Shown here: piece after piece, positions 35,574 through 47,669 of the stretch | Layout of the letters: each line of letters begins with the position of its first letter | How positions within the stretch are numbered: position 1 is the first letter of the stretch | Source of the DNA: Impatiens glandulifera | Taxonomy: Eukaryota > Streptophyta > Magnoliopsida > Ericales > Balsaminaceae | Direction of reading: 5' to 3' | NCBI RefSeq assembly: GCF_907164915.1 | Contig: NC_061863.1 | Coordinates: 65,773,364 to 65,837,363, forward strand | Length of the DNA: 64,000 bases | The notes under the pieces: model-generated | What the model saw: only the letters and a program-made list of their open reading frames with translations | The model's database searches: none | What the model was told of the DNA's origin: nothing | Translations under genes and position numbers: made by a program

Positions 35574-36950
35574 ATGTTCTTCCATCCTTCAAGTTCCATG
35601 GATTCTTCTCATGTTCCAAATCCTTCCATGGAGGATTTAAGCTTCCAAAATCCATTGAATCCCCTAATTCCTCAACCTGACTTTAGCAACGTGATAAGCG
35701 TCGCTAATACTCCACCATTGATTCTAACCCCCTTTGATTTGATCCACAATGTTTCCATGGAACATCTACTTTTCAAAAATACACATGCTCCTCCCGTCAT
35801 TATTAAGACTAAACCTATGGAAGCTTCTCATCAGTCAAAGGTGATCTTAACTAATTTTTCCCGAGATCATTTAAAATCCATTCCTCATACTTATCCAACC
35901 CCACCACCACGGCCACCACAAGTACTATTACCAGTACCAGTCTTGAACCAGAACTCTGATGATTTTCTTCCTGTTAATGGAAATCAAAAGGGGCCAGCTT
36001 TTCAGCTTCTTGAAACCGATTTACCATTCCTGACATCCTTTCTGAATGATCCACCAATCAATCTGGATCAACCAATGGAGGTTTCTTCTGGTGGGGTAGT
36101 ACTGCAGAAGATTAGCCAGAATCCTAATGATGATTCTCTGAATAACAATAGCCCATTTCTTCTGAATGATCCTCCAACTAATCCATGGGAGGGTTATGCC
36201 TCTGGTGGTGGTGGAGTACCGCAGCAGATTAGCCAGAATCCAAATGATGATTATCTGAATCACATTAGCCCATTTCTTCTGAATGATCCTCCAACTAATC
36301 CATGGGAGGGTAACTCCTCTGGTGGTGGGGTGCAGCAGATTAGCCAGAATCCAATTGATGATTTTCTGAATCACAATAGCCCATTTCTTCTGAATGATCC
36401 TCCAACTAATCCATGGGAGGGTAACTCCTTTGGTGGTGGGGTGCAGCAGATTAGCCAGACTCCAATTGATGATTTTCTGAATCACATTAGCCCATTTCTT
36501 CTGAATGATCCTCCAACTAATCCATGGGAGGGTAATTCCACTGGTGGTGGGGTGCAGCTGATTAGCCAGAATCCAAATGATAACTCTCTGAATAACAATA
36601 CCCATGTTCTGAATTCAATGGGGTTAACTCCAAGCCAGCAGATTCAAGTTGACATAATAAGCAATGCCGCACTTGAGGTTTTGAAACAAAAATCAATGGT
36701 AAGGTTTTATTGTTCTATATGTAAGAAAGCGTTTCATTCTATTCAGGCAATGAGCGGTCACAGGAGTTATCATGCCAAAATGAAGAAAATGGAAGCTGCA
36801 GAAGCTGCTGCTGCTGTTGCTGCTGCTGCAAATCAAGGAGAAACATCCTCCTCTGCTGCCGCCGCCGGCGGTCACCAACTACCGCCGCCGGTTAACGTTC
36901 AGAATCCAGAGGAACCTGCTCTCAAGATCCGTAGGATCGAGAAAAACTGA
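35574..36950 (+). CDS. C2H2 zinc-finger protein with internal 37-39-residue repeats, single exon, 458 aa
   Basis: One finger near the C-terminus (Cys380-His400) has the spacing C-x2-C-x12-H-x3-H. Its helix reads QAMSGH, a variant of the plant QALGGH signature, so a nuclear transcription regulator is likely. A poly-Ala patch and a short basic tail (KIRRIEK) follow. The middle contains four near-identical units starting SPFLLNDPPTNPWEG, preceded by one degenerate unit. The rest is Pro/Asn/Ser-rich and probably disordered. N-terminus (SSHVPNPSMEDLSFQN), segment QNSDDFLPVNGNQ and C-terminal EEPALKIRRI all match the gene at 61478-63601, so the two are paralogues. The first ATG is used; a second at codon 9 is possible. 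The target and pathway are unknown. Confidence 0.85.
   Translation: MFFHPSSSMDSSHVPNPSMEDLSFQNPLNPLIPQPDFSNVISVANTPPLILTPFDLIHNVSMEHLLFKNTHAPPVIIKTKPMEASHQSKVILTNFSRDHLKSIPHTYPTPPPRPPQVLLPVPVLNQNSDDFLPVNGNQKGPAFQLLETDLPFLTSFLNDPPINLDQPMEVSSGGVVLQKISQNPNDDSLNNNSPFLLNDPPTNPWEGYASGGGGVPQQISQNPNDDYLNHISPFLLNDPPTNPWEGNSSGGGVQQISQNPIDDFLNHNSPFLLNDPPTNPWEGNSFGGGVQQISQTPIDDFLNHISPFLLNDPPTNPWEGNSTGGGVQLISQNPNDNSLNNNTHVLNSMGLTPSQQIQVDIISNAALEVLKQKSMVRFYCSICKKAFHSIQAMSGHRSYHAKMKKMEAAEAAAAVAAAANQGETSSSAAAAGGHQLPPPVNVQNPEEPALKIRRIEKN
36039..36600 (+). repeat. In-frame coding minisatellite of the first zinc-finger gene
   Basis: Four strong units of about 111-117 bp plus one weak upstream unit, all multiples of three, so the reading frame is kept. 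Units differ by a few substitutions, with one carrying extra GGG codons. It also leaves a long open frame on the opposite strand, which is not a gene. Confidence 0.9.
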
Positions 36951-36962
36951 TAGGACTTTGTC

Positions 36963-37143
36963 ATGTTGATCGCGCGATTTGTTTTGTTTGCGGTCACCGC
37001 ATGTTGATAGCGCGATTTGTTTTGTTTTGTTTGCGGCCACCGCATGTTGATCGTGCGATTTGGTTTTTTTTGTTTGCGGCCACCGCATGTTGATCGTGCG
37101 ATTTGTTTTGTTTTGTTTGTTTGCGGCCAATGGCCACCGCATG
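36963..37143 (+). repeat. 3' flanking minisatellite of about 43-bp units containing ATCGCGCGAT-type palindromes
   Basis: Four tandem units, each reading CATGTTGAT(C/A)G(C/T)GCGATTTG, then a GTTTT-rich stretch and TTTGCGG(C/T)CACCG. They start a dozen bases after the stop codon. The first unit carries a perfect ATCGCGCGAT palindrome, lost by substitution in the later units. A single related unit follows the paralogue at about 61425-61480, so the sequence predates the duplication. It is probably in the 3' untranslated region. Confidence 0.85.
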
Positions 37144-37501
37144 TCCTTTAATTTTTATTTTCATTTAAATTTAATGCTTTCGTATTAATCATTAATGTTT
37201 TGTTTCTTAGAAACTTTAATATTAAATGATTGTAATCTCTCTTTTCTTAAATAAAATCTTTTTAATGAAAAGTCAGTAATTTTATTATTTCTTTTTCTTT
37301 TCTTTTTAATTTTTTGGTAGAAGGTTTGACCATTAGTAATGTGAAAAAAATTATTTAATAATTTATTGTCTTTTTAGATTAATTATTAAATCTCTTCCCC
37401 TCGTAATAATGAAAAAGAAAAAGTTACATATCTACCAAATATGATATATTATAATATTTTTTTTTCACTAAATTTTAAGTATATCAAACACACTAAATAA
37501 T

Positions 37502-37559
<58 letters not shown>

Positions 37560-38329
37560 AAGTTTATAACCACAAGTGTCATATTGTTAATTTATACTTA
37601 ACTGTTAATAGATTATAACCTCAAGAATAAAAAAAAATTGTAAAAGAGCCAATTTACATTATTATGGGCTACCAAATCTACAAAGGTGGCCCAAAATATT
37701 ATATATAATTAATCAAGAAAGAAAATTTTGTTTGATGGATCTATTATAATTTGTTATAACCCGAATAAATTTTAAATTTTAATTCAATATGTACACTATA
37801 TATTTTATCAAACTCATATTATTTAAGTTGGGGTGATATAAATTTTAGACATAGAAGTCTCAAATGAGAAAAGAAAATATAACAGGACTAAAAGCAAAAG
37901 TCATTTAATTTATTATACGACAAAATTATTTTACTCGAACTTCTCATACGACAAAATTAGGTCACTCGGATTTATCGTATGATGACATGTTTGTCGTTTT
38001 GTTGTCGCATTAAATAACTCAATTTTGTTAGCATATTAGAGCAACTTTTTTCTTATATAAATATAATATAAAAGAAATCAAACATGCCAAAAATATTTTA
38101 CACTATGCTTGTTTATGATTGTGTTTTTGAACACCAACAAAGTTTGTTTTCCAAAAAAGAACAAATAGACTACAACAGAGGTTGTGAATATTGAAAAGAA
38201 TCATTAAGTTATGTTTGGTTGACATTGTTTTAATCAATCTTATGTTAAAATCAAAACAAACTTGAACCAACATGACTAATGGTGGTAGATTGAACAAAAG
38301 AAAAGAATTACTGATATGGGTGTAAATTT
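37144..38329. other. AT-rich intergenic DNA with a (TA)n tract
   Basis: Contains AATAAA at about 37249, a plausible poly(A) signal for the zinc-finger gene, and a (TA)n run at 37508-37556. No gene is seen. Confidence 0.6.
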
Positions 38330-39961
38330 TTAATAATAGTTTTGATGATCTTTAAATAAATGATTACAATTTTCAACCGAACTGAAACCAGGCTTTTTTA
38401 GAACCCTTTTCTCCTTCATCTCATTTCTCATTTTCTCAACTTGTTCCCATTCTCCATTAACAGCAAAAACATTCGACATTGCCACAAGACAAGCACCCTT
38501 CTTCTTCTTCCCCTGCTCCTCCTCCGCCTCCATCTTCACAACCATCCTTTTCGCAAGATCTTCTCTTTCGTGCACTTTACATCCATTTAAGAAAGCACCA
38601 ATCATCGAATCCGTCACTTCCATTTTCATCTCCTTCACAATTTCATAAGCTTCTTCCATTCTCCCCGAACGACAAAGAAGATCCAAAACACAAGCACGAT
38701 GCTCTTCCTTCACCTCTTCCGGTCTCATCTGCTTATAAATATCCAAACCTTTCTCAACTAAACTCCCATGACCACAAGCCGAAAGAACACAAAGGAAAGT
38801 GACCTCGTTGGCTTCAACTCCTTCATCTTTCATCCTCTCGAAAAGATTCAACGACGAATCAACCATTCCGTGCTTTCCATAACAACCGATCATGGCATTC
38901 CACGACGCAACATTCTTCACCCGAGTTTTATCAAACACAATTCTCGCTTCCATCAATCTTCCACATTTTGAGTACATATCTATTAGGGCACTGGCAACGA
39001 AAATGTTAACACTCAACCCCATTCTGTAAATAAGGCCATGAACAGCTTTTCCTATTAGAGGCAAACCAGCCAAACCACAGGCAGGGAGGAAAGCGGTTAC
39101 GGTTACATGATTCGGGTTTACACCAGCATTAAACATGTCCTGAAATGCTCTAAGAGCTTCTTCAAGGCGTTGGCTTTGAACAAAGCCTGATATAACTGCA
39201 TTCCATGTCTTTAAATCAGGAACCAATCCTTGTTCAGTAGTCATTCTCGTGATCCATCTCACAGTTCCTTCACAATCTCCAACCCTGGCGTGTGCAGTGA
39301 TCATCGCATTCCAGGTGAAGTCATTCGGTTGCAACCCCATCGATTTCATCTTCTCAAAGAGGAGAATTGATTGATTCAACTGCCCTGCGTTTGAATACCC
39401 ACAAATCATGGATGTTAATGAAGCAACGTCTCTTGTAGGCATTTCATCGAACAATTGGCGAGCAAAACTTAGATTCCCGCATTTACAGTACATATCGATC
39501 AGAGCATTCCCTACACTTAGATCAAAGACAAAACCCAATTTACGCACAGTGGAATGGATCTTACTTCCGTTTTTTAGGTCATTCAAACCGACGTAAGCTT
39601 TCAAGACACTGGAAAAAGTGTAAGTGTTGGGATAAATAGTTGATGAAACCTGTAGGGATGAGAAATACGAAAGAGAATCGTCGTAAGCTCCAATGAAGGC
39701 GTTGGAAGATATCATCCAATTGAAGGCGAAGATATTTGGGGATTGAATTTGATGAAACAAGAGGTGAGCTGATCTGAGATCCCCGCTGGCTGCGTAAGAG
39801 GCAACGAGCTTAGAATCCATAGAGGCAGTGTTGATTTCGAATCCGGATCCCAAAAGGAAACCGTGAATTTGCTTGCATTGAATCAGTCGCTTAGCTTTCG
39901 TGCATTTCTCCAGTATCAATACCAATTCGTCCACACTGGGTAAGCAAATTGAGAATTTCAT
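38330..39961 (-). CDS. PLS-class pentatricopeptide repeat protein, E-type, single exon, 543 aa
   Basis: PPR proteins of this class bind organellar RNA, usually for C-to-U editing or processing. Helical repeats run almost the whole length, with typical phrases such as NALIDMYCKCGNLSFARQLF, ASWNAMIGCYGKHG and VTFLCVLSACGHG. The C-terminus has an E-type extension (about 440-530, ending EKRVLKKPGFSSVE) and no DYW deaminase domain, so editing would need a partner. Intact, intronless and of usual length. The N-terminus is not an obvious transit peptide by eye, though organelle targeting is expected for the family. Overall length and layout suggest a small E-subgroup protein; no orthologue is claimed. 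Confidence 0.93.
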   Translation of the reverse strand: MKFSICLPSVDELVLILEKCTKAKRLIQCKQIHGFLLGSGFEINTASMDSKLVASYAASGDLRSAHLLFHQIQSPNIFAFNWMISSNAFIGAYDDSLSYFSSLQVSSTIYPNTYTFSSVLKAYVGLNDLKNGSKIHSTVRKLGFVFDLSVGNALIDMYCKCGNLSFARQLFDEMPTRDVASLTSMICGYSNAGQLNQSILLFEKMKSMGLQPNDFTWNAMITAHARVGDCEGTVRWITRMTTEQGLVPDLKTWNAVISGFVQSQRLEEALRAFQDMFNAGVNPNHVTVTAFLPACGLAGLPLIGKAVHGLIYRMGLSVNIFVASALIDMYSKCGRLMEARIVFDKTRVKNVASWNAMIGCYGKHGMVDSSLNLFERMKDEGVEANEVTFLCVLSACGHGSLVEKGLDIYKQMRPEEVKEEHRACVLDLLCRSGRMEEAYEIVKEMKMEVTDSMIGAFLNGCKVHEREDLAKRMVVKMEAEEEQGKKKKGACLVAMSNVFAVNGEWEQVEKMRNEMKEKRVLKKPGFSSVENCNHLFKDHQNYY

Positions 39962-42039
39962 ATTTTCACATGTTCATCTTCTTCGCTTACTTGCTATTAT
40001 TTTTTTTTTCTCTGAAAAAATAAGTGATTTTCAAAACAAAAATGGTTAATAATACCTTATTTTTCCTTTACAATCTTTTTTTAATCAGTGAAATCAATTT
40101 GTTTGGATGAGAAATTTGATGAAACGACACTTATAAAGCTCGGGGAAATGATTAGCGCCCAATAAAATCTGCGAAAATGACAATTTCTCTTATATTATGA
40201 CGAAAATACTCTGTACGAAACTCTAATTCTTCCCGACATGACTTGACGAGTGTATTTTTGTCCGAAAATTGAAAAGTAATCGTGCGTAATTTTTTTTAGG
40301 CGCCGATCAATTCCCCAATTAAGGCCAAGAAATTCTTGGGACATCTCATCAAATTTTTTATTTGAAAATATATAATGAATTGGGTTTAACTAAAAAAATA
40401 TATTATTTCATTTATTAATATATAAAATTAAAATATTATTAAATTTAAATTAATATTTGAGATTTTTTTCTATAAGAAGCTAACATAATACTCTTCTGGA
40501 CTGGACGACATTTAGTTAGGACTGACCATGGGATAAGCCCATATATTTTTAGTTAAATTTACTAAAGCTGACTATGGTTTAAGCCCACGGATATTTAATT
40601 AAATTTATAATTATTTTTAACATAGGTTTAAAATTAAAAATAATTTATTGTTATTTAGTTATGAGTTTAAATATAATCTTTTAACTAAAATGAAGCCTTC
40701 CAAAATTTTTTCATATTTTTTTACATGGGCTCCAATTTTCAAGATCAGCACTGTATTTAGTCTTTTAAAATCAATTCGACCACTTGAGCGATTTAGTAGG
40801 TTAATATTTAAGATTATTAAAATATTTTTTCTCATTTATCACATTATCATTCAAATTCCAATTAATTATTTTGTAATTTTTTAAAATAATTTAAGCATAA
40901 AAAGTCTTTGTCAAGAAAATTAAAAATCTCAATATAAATTGAGGTGGGCTGTTATAAATTATAATCATGGAAATTTCTTCTTATTTTTCTATAAATCAAA
41001 TCTGATTTAATATATATAAAGAATATAGTTTTAAGTAGTACAAAACTATATATATAAATCTGATTTAGTAGGTTGTTTTTATTTAGTCTAGAAGTGAAGA
41101 GACCTTTATATATTTATAAAAGAAAAGTTAGTGCATTAAAAAAAATCAAGGTTATGTCACATTTTCAGCAGAAACTATTTTTTCGACTATAGCCTGGGGT
41201 TGAAAGCATAATAATCAAGTTTAAAAGATAAATGGATTTTAAATTAAAGTGAGTTGTCAAAAATAACTTCATAAATAAACAAAATAAAAACCCATATATA
41301 TTAATTATCCCTAAAACAATTATTCAATTATCCATAAAATATAATATTCAAAACACACTTATGTATTCTTATTAATCTTACTTTTATTAGAAAAATAATC
41401 TAATGTGATTTCTCTTTTAATGCCTCATTTAATTTGAAAATCAAAATGAGGATCATACTTTTCTTAAAAAAAAAAAAAAATTTGTAAACACACCCAATAA
41501 ATTAATTTAATCATGGAAGTTAGAGATATTACATTTTTTTCGTTAGACTATATTATTATATATATATTTTTTATTTAAACCATTTTAATGATTTATATCA
41601 CATATAATCATTTATCTTAAGATTATTTAAAAAATTGTCTCATTTAATTTAATAATATGTTTACTCTTTGATTGATATGCATGTGTTTTTATTCAACGCC
41701 ATTTTAATGATTTATATCACATATAATCATTTTATGTTATATTTTAGTTTATCATATACACTTATATGTATATACTTAGTTTAATTTGGACTTATACATT
41801 TTTTTTCTTCCTGAAACTAACTTTTTCTTACACAATTTTTATTCTTAATAATTTTTTTTCGCGTGTGTGTGGAAAATAAGCATGTAATTAAACTAAATTA
41901 CCTCAGTACTCTTAATATGTACAAATGCTAACATCTCAAGAAAAACAAATAAAAATGTAAAGCATCCAAATGAATAGGAATTAAAAACCTTAATTTTAAA
42001 GATCTAACAAGGTTATTATTAAGGAAGAGAATGACATTA
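39962..42039. other. AT-rich intergenic DNA, no gene seen
   Basis: Upstream of the PPR gene and downstream of the transporter gene. Two imperfect copies of a CCATTTTAATGATTTATATCACATATAATCATTT-like segment occur near 41580 and 41700. No coding frame is convincing: a 78-codon frame at 40648 is AT-driven. Confidence 0.55.
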
Positions 42040-44204
42040 TTATACATTTAAGCTAGAATTTGATGCACTATCAACTTGTTTTTGTGCTCCAACTCCAACT
42101 CCAACTCCATCGTCATTACCCGTTTTCAATATTTCGGTTTCTTCATCCACGTTGATGCCCTTATACCAAGTAGCACAATATACATATATCCCGAAATCAA
42201 CTACGGTTAAGATCGCGATAAGGAAGTAAAATCTTTCGACGTGGCCAATGTTTAGATTACGCGGAATCCACCCGGGTCGGCCTCCTCTTGCCGAGATTGC
42301 CATCACTATGTTAATCAACACGATGCTCGTGTAATTCCCTAAAGACATCGAAGCCATACAAAGCGAGCTCCCGAAGCTCTTAATCCCATCCGGGGCCTGT
42401 CCATTAAAGAACTCTAACTGCCCAACATACATAAAAACCTCGGACGCCCCAACTAGAAGGTATTGTGGTACTTGCCAAAATATACTCAACGAACTAGGTT
42501 GATTTACATCAAATACTTTCCTAAGTCTCGCCATCTCGGTTATGCCAGCTGCAACCATGGCTAGCATACCGATGGCGAGACCTATCCCCATTCTTTGAAG
42601 TGGGGTTAGGCCTTTACGATTCCTAGTGAATCGGCTGGCTATTGGTACTATGATGTGACGGTTGATGCCAGTGAAGATAAGAACGCTGAAGACGTCGAAA
42701 ATAGACATGCTTGCAGCCGGAATATGGAAGTTTCCGATCTTGGAGTGCATAACCGAACCTTGCTCGACGAATAGGGAAGCCATTTGTGTGAAGATGACCG
42801 AGTATATGATCGTGCATAGCCAAATTGGAATCATTCTCACTATGCATTTGGCTTCTTCGACTTGAGTAACCGTGCATAATCTCCAAGGGTTAATCTCTTG
42901 TCCACGGAAATCTTGTTCCATAATTGTGGCGGCTTTGTCCAAACACTTGAATTCTTGGCTGTGGTGAATTTTCGTACTACCTTTTGTAGCATATTCCGAT
43001 CCATCCACCTCATACAACTCCTCTTCTCTCGAAGGAACGATACGCCATTTCTTAACGGAAGCTACGAAAACTTGAGCCACACGGGATAAAGGATCCCCAT
43101 GAGGTTTAACATAACGATAGCCTCTCGAGCCGACTAAGAACAACCCTAGGGCTAGAGTGGCTGCACAAGTGGAAACCAAAAACCCTATTGTCCATTTCCC
43201 AGTATCCTCATAATAAACCAAGATGGTGTTGGAGAAGATTAAGCCTACATTAAGTGCGAAGTAGAAGTAGCTAAAGAACGCCAATTTGGATTCCTTCTCT
43301 TTCGGTTTAAACTCGTCGAATTGATCTGATCCAAATGTGGCTAATGTCGGTTGATGGCCTCCATAGCCAAGTGCAATCATGTAGATGGCTAAGTAGAACA
43401 TACCCACTCCAAGTCTTGAAGGTGGATTACAAAAAAACTGGCTGTTACCACATCCATTAGGCTTGATCAGTAGTAGCCATGATGATACAGATAACGTACC
43501 CAAACCCTGCACGCATTCATGCATGCATGTCCAAGTTAATTAGTAGCACTTCAATTATAAGTTAATAACCAATAAAATTAAGAAAAGTAAACTCATTAAT
43601 TCTTGAATATAATTACCCCAATAAGAATTATCTGAAACAGGGCGCAAGTGAAGTAACGACCCAAGTAAGAATCGCTAACGAAAGCTCCAAGCAGTGAGAA
43701 CAAATAGACTGTTCCAGTCCACTTGCTAACATTGTTAGCTGCAACTGCATTATCCTGGCCAAGAACCCTAGTCAAGAACAAAACCAGATTCACACCAACC
43801 CCGAAAAATGACAAAGTTGCAAGGCCTTGATTCGCTACATGCATCAAAATACAGACAAAAGTGTTTTTAGAGACAAACAACAATAGTATTACTAGTTTGG
43901 TCTGATTAAAAAAATATACCCAACAATAGAAGAGCATATTTCCATCCTCCTGTTTCTTTCTTCTTTAAATTCCAACACTTTCGCTTAACCTCTTCGTCAT
44001 CAAGCAGGTTAAGCTTGACTATGGGTTTAGGGTTTTCATTATTTCCCCTTTCCACCTATTAGAAAAAGAAAATACGAGATTAATTTCTTGGTTGAATTAT
44101 ATATAGTTGTTATTTTTAGGGTCAATACATACTCTTATTTCTGTGATCTCTGGTGAAGACACAAGGACAGTGGCGTCATTAGCCCGGTCTCTTTGAGGAA
44201 CCAT
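42040..44204 (-). CDS. NRT1/PTR family (NPF7-like) transporter, 4 coding exons, about 630 aa
   Basis: Proton-coupled or exchange transporter of the plant NPF family; relatives in clade 7 move nitrate or potassium for root-to-shoot distribution. Coding exons on the minus strand read 44204-44133, 44055-43920, 43834-43617 and 43506-42040; all introns are GT-AG and the frame is kept. The first transmembrane region reads NQGLATLSFFGVGVNLVLFLT, then NNVSKWTGTVYLFSLLGAF. Later come WRLCTVTQVEEAKCIVRMIPIW, and IFWQVPQYLLVGASEVFMYVGQLEFF. The usual ExxE(R/K) proton-coupling motif is not seen in helix 1, as I recall for NPF7-type proteins. The start (MVPQRDRAND) is the first ATG after a splice acceptor, and the upstream exon would be non-coding because every frame through it stops; the extreme N-terminus is therefore less certain. 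Intact otherwise. Confidence 0.88.
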
Positions 44205-44931
44205 CCCTCGTTTACCCTGCAAGTTAAACTTTAAAAAAATTATAATTTATTTGAAAAGAAGGATTCTACAAAAGTTTATACATATATATGGATCATTTTC
44301 TTAAGAGAAATGGAGAATTTACAACTAATAATAAAACATTTAATAAAGAACGAGACAGAATCATGAGTTCGAGTGTTCAACCCCGGACCATTTTTTAAAA
44401 TAGAAAGAGATACGAGATACAAACCTTTGATCAGGAGACAAAAATGTGAACGGAGGATCTGAAATAATCTCTGGAGAAGGCGGGGAAGATCCAGTGTCAA
44501 GAACTAGGAGAAGTAAATGTGTGAAAGTGAGGGAGATGATGGTTTGGTAAATGGAAATTGTTAAGTTAGTAAAACCACTGAGACTTTTTGTCATTTATGG
44601 TGAAGGTAGAAGAAGATATATCAACAATGGTTTATTCAATCACTCAAATTAAAGCTTCTTTTAGAAGAACTTTCGATCTCCTCAGGGCTTGTTAATTTCG
44701 AATGAAAAGATATTCTAAAAGGATCGTTATATAGAGATAGAGATGATCGAAAAAGAGAGAATACATGCATGGATATATGTATACCTAAAACTATTGATAA
44801 TTAGGGTTTGATAAGTTCTTGGATCCTATAAATTAGGGAAAATAATTGACTATATATAACTAACTAACTTGATCACTTTGTCATATCTATTCACTTATGT
44901 TTCATTTGATAACTTTATCTCAATATCCTCA

Positions 44932-44969
<38 letters not shown>

Positions 44970-45315
44970 AATTAATCTTCCGACAAAACTCACATTTTTT
45001 CTTAGTTTCTTTTTAAATAATATATTTTGTAGGAATATGTGAAATGTATGGTGAAAATAGGCTTGACTATTTCTGGTCATAATTTACTAGGTTTCAATTT
45101 GTTGGTTGATGTATTTAGAGTGACCATTATTATTAGAACTCAAGAAGAGGTTTTAGGGTTTGCCACTCTCTTAGACAACTAAACTAAGTCAACAATTTGG
45201 AGTGTTTTCGGCATCTTTCACGTAAGGAATTATAATTCCTAGGCACCCATTGAAATGGTTTTTAGTTTGATAAGTTTTTTTTTCTTACAACAAAACTTTT
45301 TATGTATCCACAATA

Positions 45316-45365
<50 letters not shown>

Positions 45366-45605
45366 CCTCTATTCAAATGTTGTTTTTTAGTTTGATATGT
45401 TTTTTTTACAACAAAACTTTTTATATTTAAAATAATCCTATATCTTATCTTATCTTGGCTTGAAATGGTTTTAGTTTAATGTTTTTTTTGTAAGAACATA
45501 TTCATTTATATTTTTAAAAGTTGAATCATGAAATGTGAATTAAAAAAAAAAATCGTAATGATTCGGTATGGCAACGAGGCTGGGAGTGAGCTTACCATTT
45601 CCGCT
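44205..45605. other. Upstream region of the transporter gene and intergenic DNA
   Basis: Includes a likely non-coding first exon around 44410-44700 (minus strand), with a GT donor near 44421 that could join the acceptor next to 44215. A minus-strand CTATATAAC at 44726-44734 is a candidate TATA box. (TA)n tracts at 44934-44964 and 45319-45363. No other gene. Confidence 0.45.
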
Positions 45606-45899
45606 TAGAGCTGGACATCATGTATAATCGGTCGTATTCGACTCGGACAAGTCATTTTAGACTTGCAATCGGGTCGGGTATTAATCTTATGTGTGTTGTA
45701 ACGTGTCTTGATCCATTCAAAATATTATGATTCACGGACTCTTTTGTGTCGTGTTAATTCATGTCCATGAGTTTATTCGTGTCGTGCTAACTCGTGTTTA
45801 AATTCATGTTTCGTGTTATACCGACTATAGTTTCGACTTAATTGTATCGTGTCGATGTTCGTTTTCATGTGTGTCATGTCGTGTCTTGACAGACTCATG

Positions 45900-45965
<66 letters not shown>

Positions 45966-46864
45966 TTATATAGTTAGTAAAAATTATAAAATATGATTAT
46001 TAATTAATTTATAAGTTAAAGGTGTGAAATATGTTATTTAAAAAATTAATTAATATGTCAAATATGTAAGATGAGTAGATCTAAATTATAACATATAGTT
46101 TCATAAATAATAATTTGAATGTCAATTATTTAAAATTTGTTTTAAAACTTACAAATAATTATTCAAATAAAATTATATAATAATTTATAAAATTAAATAA
46201 TTTATTAATTGAATAAAAATGTAAATATATGTAAAAAGATGTGATAGTTAAAAATGTTACTGTAAGTGAGTATTTTGAGAAAGAAAAATGAGAAAAATAT
46301 GGGTAATTTAGGAAAAGAAATGAGAAAGGTGAGTAAAAATTAAAATAAATTTGTAGTTGAAATATTTATAAATATATATTATTATATTGTAATTTAATGG
46401 AAAGGTAATTATAAATTATAAATATATATCATTATATTGTAAAAGTTATTTTATTATCATATATATATTATTTAATGATTAAAAATAATTAAAATTATAA
46501 AATCATTTTAAATTTTAAAAATAAATAAATTAATAATATCTTAGAGAATTATATATTATATTTATAAAATTAAATAATTTATTAATTGAATGAGAATCTA
46601 AATAGATTTAGATAAAATGCTAATGTAAAGTTGAGGAGTTTAGGTCACGTGACTTTATGTGTATAATCGTGTTTGTGTCGTGTCTGTGTTTGTGTTGACT
46701 CGTAACCGTATGACGATCGTATAAATTCATAATTGTGTCATGATCGTTCTTGTGTCGTATCCAACCCATGACCCGAGTAAGATAATATTGTATTGTGTCG
46801 TTCTGTACTAATATCGTGTTTGATCGAGTCAGTTCGTGTTGATTCAACTCATTGCCCAGCTCTA
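45606..46864. mobile_element. hAT-like non-autonomous element, copy A
   Basis: Bounded by inverted ends TAGAGCTGGACATC on the left and TTGCCCAGCTCTA on the right; TAGxGCTGGGCA-type ends are typical of plant hAT elements. Both terminal regions are rich in TCGTGT/GTGTCG words; the centre is AT-rich with a (TA)n run (45905-45962). No transposase frame. An 8-bp target duplication is not evident (flanks TTTCCGCT and CTCAACGT differ), so the insertion is old or the ends are slightly misplaced. Confidence 0.6.
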
Positions 46865-47327
46865 CTCAACGTCTTCTTTATTAATAAACAATATTTTCAT
46901 ATAATTAGCCATGGATATTGAAGCTCTTGACTCTGTTAATTCGGCGATCCCCATGGATAAAAAAAACACAAGCAATTACGGCTCTAATCCTTTGGAGGAG
47001 TGTAATCCTGCCTTACAAACAACTCAATCTATTTAGAAAGGTCGTAACAACCCAATCATAAATGATCGTCAAAGAAGATCAAATGGTCGTGTGAATGCTT
47101 ATAAGAATAATCAACATAATTGATAAAGAGATTTTTTGACGGTTCATCTGAATTAGTTGAGGGCCGATATAGATATAAGTCAATAGTGATGGAACAAAGA
47201 AGAGGATGGTAGATAGAAGAAGTGAAGATATTTGAATTAAACTATTCATTTCTTCTATCTCTTAAATGCTTCTCAATTTTTATGTATTTGACTATATTCA
47301 TCTAACTTTAAAGCATCTCTCTCTACA
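46865..47327. other. Spacer between elements A and B
   Basis: A short open stretch from about 46911 (reading MDIEALDSVNSAIPMDKKN) ends in a stop after about 40 codons and resembles nothing recognised. It may be a remnant of a transposon or gene. Otherwise no feature. Confidence 0.35.
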
Positions 47328-47629
47328 AGAGTTAGGCATCGTGCATAAACGGTTGTATTCGACTATGGCAACTCGTGTTAGACTTTCAATCATGTTGTGT
47401 AGTGTCTCAATCTTATGCGTGTTTTATCGTGTCTTGACTCACTCAAAATATTATGATCAACGGGCTCTTTCGTGTCGTGTTAATTCGTGTTCACAAGTTT
47501 ATTTGTGTCGTGGTAACTTGTGTTTAAATTTGTATTTCATGTTATTCTGACTAGAATTTTAACATAATCGTGTTGTGTCTATGGCCGTTTTCATGTGTTT
47601 AATATTGTGTCTTGACACACTCATATTAA

Positions 47630-47669
<40 letters not shown>

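Noticed and set aside
36021..36605. 194-codon minus-strand frame opposite the first zinc-finger gene
   Set aside because: Same artefact from the in-frame coding repeats; no family resemblance.
46620..46847. 75-codon minus-strand frame rich in His, Asn and Thr
   Set aside because: Product of the GTGTCG-rich shoulder of the hAT-like element, not a gene.
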